Of a DNA stretch of 45,112 bases, positions 40,721 through 45,112 are shown piece by piece (the stretch's first letter is position 1; each line of letters begins with the position of its first letter). Both the position numbers and the translations under genes were made by a program. The notes beneath the pieces are model-generated. The model was not told where the DNA came from. It searched no databases and saw nothing but the letters and a program-made list of their open reading frames with translations. Source of the stretch: Streptomyces pseudogriseolus (GTDB taxonomy: Bacteria; Actinomycetota; Actinomycetes; Streptomycetales; Streptomycetaceae); NCBI GenBank assembly GCA_002154585.1, contig MUNG01000022.1, positions 1 through 45,112 of the forward strand, read 5' to 3'.

Positions 40721-41635
40721 TCACCGGCCGAAGGTGCCCAGCCAGTCCGAGTGCTGGGGGGAGACCAGCCGCTCCGCCTCGGCCACCGCGTCCGCCCAGC
40801 CGCTCTCCGCCACCGTCGTCGTCATCGCGACCCGCAGGGTGTCCAGGTCCTGTTCGACGAGGGAGTGCGCGTAGGTGAGCGGCCGGTGCCGGCGCAGCTC
40901 CTGCCACGCCACGCCCGCCGCCGCGGCCGTACTGAACAGACCGGTCAGATCCCAGCCTTCCAGCAGCCCGAGCGCCCGCAGCACGGCCGCCGTGAGGGCG
41001 AGCAGGGTCAGCAGCGCCGTGACCGACGACCACAGCGCCGCGGCCCGCCGGGCCTGGGAAGCACGCCTCTTGTACCAGAGCTGCTGCTCCAGCAGCCGGT
41101 CCCGGAGGTAGATGTCCCGGCGCACCTCGAACGGCTTGGACCGCACAGCCCGCATCGTCGGCGTGATCTGCCCCGCGCCCCGGGTGACGGGCCCGTTGCG
41201 GGGATCGACCCAGCCGACCTTGCGCAGCTCACGCAGCCGCGCCTCCAGCCGCTCCTCGAAGAGCGCTTCGGGGTGCGGCACCCGGGAGTGGAAGGGGCCG
41301 CCGTGCACCATGTACTGCCACGCCAGCGACTTCAGCAGCTCCGCCGCCGCCCGGTGCGCCTGCCAGTGCGTACGGGCACGGCGCCGGGCGATGTGCAGCC
41401 CCAGGGCGATGCTCCCGGCGTACAGGACCGCCGCGGCCACGGCGGGAGCGCGGCTGTCGAGACGTTCGGCCAGCATGGCGGCCGTGGTGGCGGCGAGCAG
41501 AACGAACAACTGGGTCCGCACGACGCGGAAGGACTCACTCTGACGGGCGATCGCCCATTGATCACTTGACTGGAACAGCGGCGGCAGGTCTCTGTCGCTG
41601 ACCACGGTGCTCGGCCCAGGAACAGCGGCGCTCAT
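40721..41635 (-). CDS. DUF4231 / SLATT-like two-TM protein
   Basis: A 304-residue protein. Two hydrophobic hairpins are seen: TQLFVLLAATTAAMLA...APAVAAAVLYAGSIALGLHIARRRARTHW (about 42-90) and AAALWSSVTALLTLLALTAAVLRALGL (about 205-235). Between them a charged domain contains AAELLKSLAWQYMVHGGPF, RDIYLRDRLLEQQLWYKRRASQARR. This matches the DUF4231/SLATT family, pore-like membrane effectors associated with SLOG sensors in predicted prokaryotic conflict systems. ATG 41635 with GGGGGTGG upstream. It is convergent with the SLOG-like gene and divergent from fxsA. Confidence 0.78.
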   Translation of the reverse strand: MSAAVPGPSTVVSDRDLPPLFQSSDQWAIARQSESFRVVRTQLFVLLAATTAAMLAERLDSRAPAVAAAVLYAGSIALGLHIARRRARTHWQAHRAAAELLKSLAWQYMVHGGPFHSRVPHPEALFEERLEARLRELRKVGWVDPRNGPVTRGAGQITPTMRAVRSKPFEVRRDIYLRDRLLEQQLWYKRRASQARRAAALWSSVTALLTLLALTAAVLRALGLLEGWDLTGLFSTAAAAGVAWQELRRHRPLTYAHSLVEQDLDTLRVAMTTTVAESGWADAVAEAERLVSPQHSDWLGTFGR

Positions 41636-41788
41636 CGACCACCCCCGAAGTCTTCGGCCGCGCCGAGGATTTACGAGTATGAATGCGAAGCGGTCCGGAT
41701 GGCCATCCTTCCGACATGCGGCTGAGGTAGGGTCCGCCTCGAACCGTGCTGTCCCCTCAGCTGTTGTCCGAGGACCAACCGTGGCACT

Positions 41789-41801
41789 GGACCTCAGGTC
41801 C
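41789..41801. promoter_or_regulatory. 13-bp palindrome upstream of fxsA
   Basis: GGACCT-C-AGGTCC, perfect 6-bp arms, about 50 bp before the fxsA start. Candidate operator. Confidence 0.35.
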
Positions 41802-41849
41802 CCCTGGACCGGGGACAAGCCGGTGCCCATGGAAGGAGACATCGGAACG

Positions 41850-42011
41850 ATGAACGAATCAATGATCGCCGAGCGCGGCCCCGCGTCCCGCCGACGCCTC
41901 ACCCCCCTGGCGGCGATCGACTCGCGCGCCGCCGCCAGGACGGCCGCACGGGTCGAGGGCGGTGGCGGCCGGCGCCGGACCAAGCCGGTGACGTTCAACT
42001 CCGGAGTCTGA
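41850..42011 (+). CDS. fxsA: FxsA: FxSxx-COOH cyclophane RiPP precursor
   Basis: A 53-residue precursor whose last five residues are Phe-Asn-Ser-Gly-Val, an exact match to the FxSxx-COOH signature of FxsA peptides. The leader has the family-typical LTPLAAIDSRAAARTAARVE, then a Gly/Arg-rich spacer. In the known systems FxsB links the aromatic ring of Phe to the beta-carbon of the residue two positions on (here Ser), making a three-residue cyclophane. ATG 41850 follows GGAAGGAG (41831-41838); an in-frame ATG at 41829 would add seven residues. The maturase gene starts 226 bp downstream. No protease or exporter specific to it is in the window. Confidence 0.9.
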   Translation: MNESMIAERGPASRRRLTPLAAIDSRAAARTAARVEGGGGRRRTKPVTFNSGV

Positions 42012-42065
42012 GCTCCGCTCGGATCCCGGACCGGACCACCGGAACACCGCCGTACGAGGTAGGTC

Positions 42066-42089
42066 CGCCCGGTTATTGTTCGCCGGGCG
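42066..42089 (+). terminator. Weak hairpin after fxsA
   Basis: CGCCCGG-N10-CCGGGCG, 7-bp arms, 55 bp beyond the fxsA stop. It may reduce read-through into fxsB. Confidence 0.35.
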
Positions 42090-42197
42090 CGGCCCCTTTC
42101 GAGATATCCGAGGTCTCCGGCCGAAAAACGTCCCGTCAGAACGCCGAAGTGCGGGTGAATTGACACATATTCCTGCGGTGGCGCGTAAGCACCGTTA

Positions 42198-42230
42198 GAA
42201 TGGCGCATTCCGCGTGGCGGGCCGTAGTCT
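42198..42230 (+). promoter_or_regulatory. Promoter region of fxsB with dyad and leaderless-type -10
   Basis: GAATG-GCG-CATTC (42198-42210) is followed by TAGTCT (42225-42230), which ends 7 nt before ATG 42238. No ribosome-binding site is present, so fxsB may have its own leaderless promoter. Confidence 0.45.
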
Positions 42231-42237
42231 GTCGTGA

Positions 42238-44385
42238 ATGAAGGCCCCCGCGGGCGCTCCGCTCCGCCAACTCGTGCTCAAGATTCACAGCCGCTGTGAT
42301 CTGGCCTGCGATCACTGCTACGTCTACGAGCACGCGGACCGCAGCTGGCAGGCGCGGCCCAAGGTGATGGCCGAGGAGACGGCCGCGCGGACCGCCCGCA
42401 GGCTCGCCGACTACGCGCGCTCGCACGAGCTCGATTCCGTCAGCGTCATCCTGCACGGCGGAGAGCCCCTCCTCGCGGGCCCGGCCCGCATCCGCGCCAT
42501 CTGCGCCGAGCTGCGCGCCACGGTGGGCGCGGTCACCGATCTGGACCTGGCCGTCCACACCAACGGCGTCCAGTTGAGCCGACGTCACCTGGACGTGTTC
42601 AAGGAGTTCGACGTCCGCGTCGGGATCTCGCTCGACGGCGACCGCGTCGCCAACGACCGGCACCGTCTCGACCGCCGGGGCCGCAGCAGCTACGACCGGG
42701 TCCTGCGCGCCGTCGCCCTGTTACGGACGCCCGAGTACCGCCATCTGTTCGGCGGGCTGCTCTGCACCGTCGACGTGGACAACGACCCCCTCGCCGTCCA
42801 CGAGGCGCTCACCGAGCTCGACCCGCCCCGCATCGACTACCTCCTGCCCCACTCCACCTGGGACACCCCGCCGCCCCGCGGCTCCTCCGGCTCTCCGACG
42901 CCCTACGCCGACTGGCTGCTCGCCGTCTTCGACCGCTGGCTGGAGCAGGGGCAGAAGGTGCCGGTCAGGACCTTCGACTCCGCGCTCAGCACCCTGCGCG
43001 GCGGGCCCAGCCTGACCGAGGCCATGGGTCTGGCGCCCACCGACCTGGCCGTGGTCGAGACGGATGGAGCGTTCGAGCAGGCCGACTCCCTCAAGGTCGC
43101 CTACGACGGCGCCCCGGCCACCGGGTACGACGTCTTCCGGCACGGCTTCGACGCATTCGTCCGGCACCCCGGTGTGCAGGCCCGGCGGCTCGGCATCGCG
43201 GGCGTCTCCGAGACGTGCCGGCGATGCCCCGTCGTGCAGTCCTGCGGCGGCGGCCTCTACGCCCACCGCTACAGCAGCGAGCGCCTGTTCGACAATCCGT
43301 CCGTCTTCTGCGCCGACCTGCGCGCCCTCGTCGACGGCATCGCGGAACGCATCACCGAGCGAGCCTACTTCCCGGGCCTCACCGACCCCGGCGAACTGCG
43401 TCTCGCCCTGCTCGAACGGGACCGGGAACTCCTCGCCCACCTCAACGACCGCCTCGCGGGAGACGCCGACTGGGACGAGACCTGGCAGAGCCTGCTCCAC
43501 CTGGACGCCGACGAACGCACCGCCGCTCACCTCGACCGGGTGCTCGCCCACAGCCACGTACGCGCCTCGCTGGCGCAAGCCCCGGTCGGCGTCGAGCTCA
43601 CCGCCCGCGTCGCGTCCGTCGCGGTGGCCGCCGCCGTCCAGGCCCGCTCGTCCCTGCGCCTGTCCTGGCTCCATCACGGCGGCGTGCTGCACCTGCCGAC
43701 GCTCGGCACGTTGAACCTGCCCTCCCCGGCACGCATTCAGGCGGAGGTGGACGGCGCACGGCTCACCGTCACCCTGCCGGACGGCCACCGGATCAAGGTC
43801 AAGGGCGATGCTCCCGCCCCCGGGTGGCGGCCGTCGGTCCGCGTGGACATGCCGGGAGGCGAGCAGGTGCTCGTCGACGACACCGACCCGTGGCGCGACC
43901 GCTTCCACGCCGAGGTGGCCGAGCCCTTGGAACTCTCCGCGCTGGCCGCCTTCGCGGAACAGCTGCGCACGGCCCACCGCACCCTGTCCGAGCAGGACCC
44001 CGGGTGGGCGGACGGACCCAACGCCCTGCGGGCCGACACCGTCACCCCGCTCGCCCCCGGCACCGGAGTACGGCTCGACACCGACGGAACCGGCGCCCTC
44101 GGTGTGGCACTCGACGCGACATCGGCCGACATCGCCGACGCCCTGCCCCGGCTGGGCCGTCTCGCCCGGCTGGCGAACCTCCGCCGGGCCACCGACCTCC
44201 ATGTGCCGGGCACCCGGGCCGGAAGCCTGCTCACCGACGCCGTCGAGGCACTGGCACAGGGCGACAGGGCGCGGGCGGAGTGCGCCCTCGAGGAACTGGC
44301 CGGGCCGGCGGCCCCGGACCTGACCGAGACCGGTGCCGCCCTGGTCGAGGAACTGCGAGCGGAGGCGGGGCCGGCCCGTGGCTGA
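42238..44385 (+). CDS. fxsB: FxsB-family radical SAM/SPASM cyclophane maturase
   Basis: A 715-residue peptide maturase. The radical-SAM cluster motif is C20-DLA-C24-DH-C27, followed by HGGEPLLAG and the SAM-region SLDGDRVANDRHR. A SPASM domain binds auxiliary clusters: C327-RR-C330-PVVQS-C336-GGG ... C358. Residues beyond about 480 resemble the HExxH-type peptide hydroxylase domain fused to some FxsB proteins (DPWRDRFH, PLAPGTG), but the place expected for HExxH reads ALPRLGRLARL, and no HExxH occurs anywhere. Codon 162 (42721-42723) is TTA, the only in-frame TTA noticed in the window. It is coupled by 8 bp to the AAC(3) gene. Confidence 0.92.
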   Translation: MKAPAGAPLRQLVLKIHSRCDLACDHCYVYEHADRSWQARPKVMAEETAARTARRLADYARSHELDSVSVILHGGEPLLAGPARIRAICAELRATVGAVTDLDLAVHTNGVQLSRRHLDVFKEFDVRVGISLDGDRVANDRHRLDRRGRSSYDRVLRAVALLRTPEYRHLFGGLLCTVDVDNDPLAVHEALTELDPPRIDYLLPHSTWDTPPPRGSSGSPTPYADWLLAVFDRWLEQGQKVPVRTFDSALSTLRGGPSLTEAMGLAPTDLAVVETDGAFEQADSLKVAYDGAPATGYDVFRHGFDAFVRHPGVQARRLGIAGVSETCRRCPVVQSCGGGLYAHRYSSERLFDNPSVFCADLRALVDGIAERITERAYFPGLTDPGELRLALLERDRELLAHLNDRLAGDADWDETWQSLLHLDADERTAAHLDRVLAHSHVRASLAQAPVGVELTARVASVAVAAAVQARSSLRLSWLHHGGVLHLPTLGTLNLPSPARIQAEVDGARLTVTLPDGHRIKVKGDAPAPGWRPSVRVDMPGGEQVLVDDTDPWRDRFHAEVAEPLELSALAAFAEQLRTAHRTLSEQDPGWADGPNALRADTVTPLAPGTGVRLDTDGTGALGVALDATSADIADALPRLGRLARLANLRRATDLHVPGTRAGSLLTDAVEALAQGDRARAECALEELAGPAAPDLTETGAALVEELRAEAGPARG
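42721..42723 (+). other. In-frame TTA leucine codon (bldA dependence)
   Basis: (42721-42238)/3 is exactly 161, so this is codon 162 of fxsB. In Streptomyces TTA is decoded by the developmentally regulated bldA tRNA, suggesting late or bldA-dependent production. Confidence 0.85.
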
Positions 44386-45112
44386 CCGGGCAGCTCTGCA
44401 AGCCTTGTTCGAACGGGCGGGCGTCCCCCGAGGCGGTGTGGTGATGGTGCACGCGTCCCTCAGCGGCACCGGCGCGGCCCCCGAGACGGTGCGCGACGCA
44501 CTGCTCGACGCCCTCGGTCCCGGCGGGACGCTCGTGGTGCCCGCCTTCACCCCGGAGAACTCCGACACCTCCCGCGCCCACCAGCAGCTCATCGAGGGCC
44601 TGGACGAACGGGCAGTGCGCGCGTTCCGTGCGACGATGCCACCCTACGACCCGGACACCACCCCCTGCCCGACGATGGGCGCCCTCGCCGAATGCGTACG
44701 GACCACACCCGGCGCCGTGCGCAGCGCCCACCCCCAGACCTCGCTCGCCGGACTCGGCCCGCGCGCGCCCGAGTTGCTCGACGGCCACCATCCCCACTGC
44801 CACCTCGGCGAGCGCTCCCCGCTGGCCCGGCTGTACGAGGCGGACGCCCGCATCCTCCTGCTGCGCGTCGGTTTCGAGGTGTGCAGCGCCCTCCACCTCG
44901 CCGAGTACCGGACGACCCCACCGCCTCCCCGCCGGACCTACCGGTGCGTGGTCGGCAAGCGGGGCAACTGGGTCGAGTACGAGGACGCGGCCCTGGACGA
45001 CAGCGACTTCGCGGCGGTCGGGGAGCGGCTGCCGAGTGATCTTCTGATGCGGCGGGAATGGTCGGGGCGACCGGTCACGCAGTTCCGCATGCGTCGCGTC
45101 GTCGACGACGCG
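44378..45112 (+). CDS. AAC(3)-family N-acetyltransferase, truncated by window end
   Basis: At least 245 residues with no stop before the window ends. The sequence follows the aminoglycoside 3-N-acetyltransferase (antibiotic_NAT) family: GGVVMVHASLSGTGAAPETVRDALLDALGPGGTLVVPAFTPENSD at the N terminus, CPTMGALAECVRTTPGAVRSAHPQTSLAGLG, ERSPLARLYEADARILLLRVGFEVCSALHLAEYR. These enzymes transfer acetyl from acetyl-CoA. The GTG start lies 8 bp inside the end of fxsB, so translation is coupled. In this context it may act on the cyclophane peptide (for example on an amine) rather than confer drug resistance; that is inference. Confidence 0.88.
   Translation, partial: MADRAALQALFERAGVPRGGVVMVHASLSGTGAAPETVRDALLDALGPGGTLVVPAFTPENSDTSRAHQQLIEGLDERAVRAFRATMPPYDPDTTPCPTMGALAECVRTTPGAVRSAHPQTSLAGLGPRAPELLDGHHPHCHLGERSPLARLYEADARILLLRVGFEVCSALHLAEYRTTPPPPRRTYRCVVGKRGNWVEYEDAALDDSDFAAVGERLPSDLLMRREWSGRPVTQFRMRRVVDDA

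Noticed and set aside
44378-45112. Calling the AAC(3) gene an aminoglycoside resistance determinant
   Set aside because: Its overlap with fxsB points to peptide metabolism, and the C terminus is missing, so substrate cannot be assigned.

Overview
The window is about 45 kb of very high-GC actinobacterial chromosome, almost certainly Streptomyces. The signs are strong G/C bias at third codon positions, many GTG and TTG starts, a subtilisin inhibitor (SSI) precursor, streptogrisin-type proteases, SpoIIE/GAF/PAS phosphatases, a mycothiol-dependent formaldehyde dehydrogenase, leaderless-type starts, the intergenic repeat family around GGGGCGCGGGGAACTGCGCG, and one TTA (bldA-type) leucine codon. 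No rRNA, tRNA or CRISPR array was recognised.

Layout. 0-7 kb: a ricin-B-like membrane protein cut by the window edge, an FMN alpha-hydroxy-acid oxidase, SSI, a three-gene operon (haem-oxygenase-like diiron protein, HemK2-like methyltransferase, CDGSH protein), an FMN reductase-like protein, and a Ppx/GppA phosphatase with a small acidic protein. 7-17 kb: an island between two near-identical intergenic repeat clusters. It holds an ArsR/SRPBCC pair, a complete NHLP-type peptide export system (HlyD adaptor, C39 peptidase-ABC, ABC partner), a 71-residue double-glycine precursor with a cysteine-free core, and a divergent S1 protease. 17-24.8 kb: two divergent GAF/PAS/SpoIIE phosphatases, a CBS protein, a metallophosphoesterase and a secreted beta-propeller. 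24.9-32 kb: a TetR regulator, two SnoaL-like proteins, an ABC exporter, the mscR-MBL formaldehyde pair and two SDRs. 32-40 kb: an L,D-transpeptidase, a membrane-tethered S1 protease, a DUF3800-like protein, a MalY/PatB aminotransferase with a methyltransferase, an F420/PPOX protein, a Zn-ribbon/OB-fold protein under two phased operators, and small proteins. 40-45 kb: a SLOG-like gene convergent with a DUF4231/SLATT two-TM gene, then an FxsA precursor, an FxsB radical-SAM/SPASM cyclophane maturase and an AAC(3)-family acetyltransferase that runs off the window.

The two loci most worth following are peptide systems. (1) The NHLP locus has export and leader-cleavage machinery but no visible maturase, and its core peptide is an anionic, Cys-free, two-repeat sequence. 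(2) The FxsA/FxsB/AAC(3) locus ends its precursor in Phe-Asn-Ser-Gly-Val (the FxSxx-COOH signature), carries the only TTA codon found in the window's genes, and its maturase has a C-terminal domain that looks like an HExxH peptide hydroxylase without its metal motif. Functions below are inferred from sequence motifs and recalled family knowledge; no database search was run.
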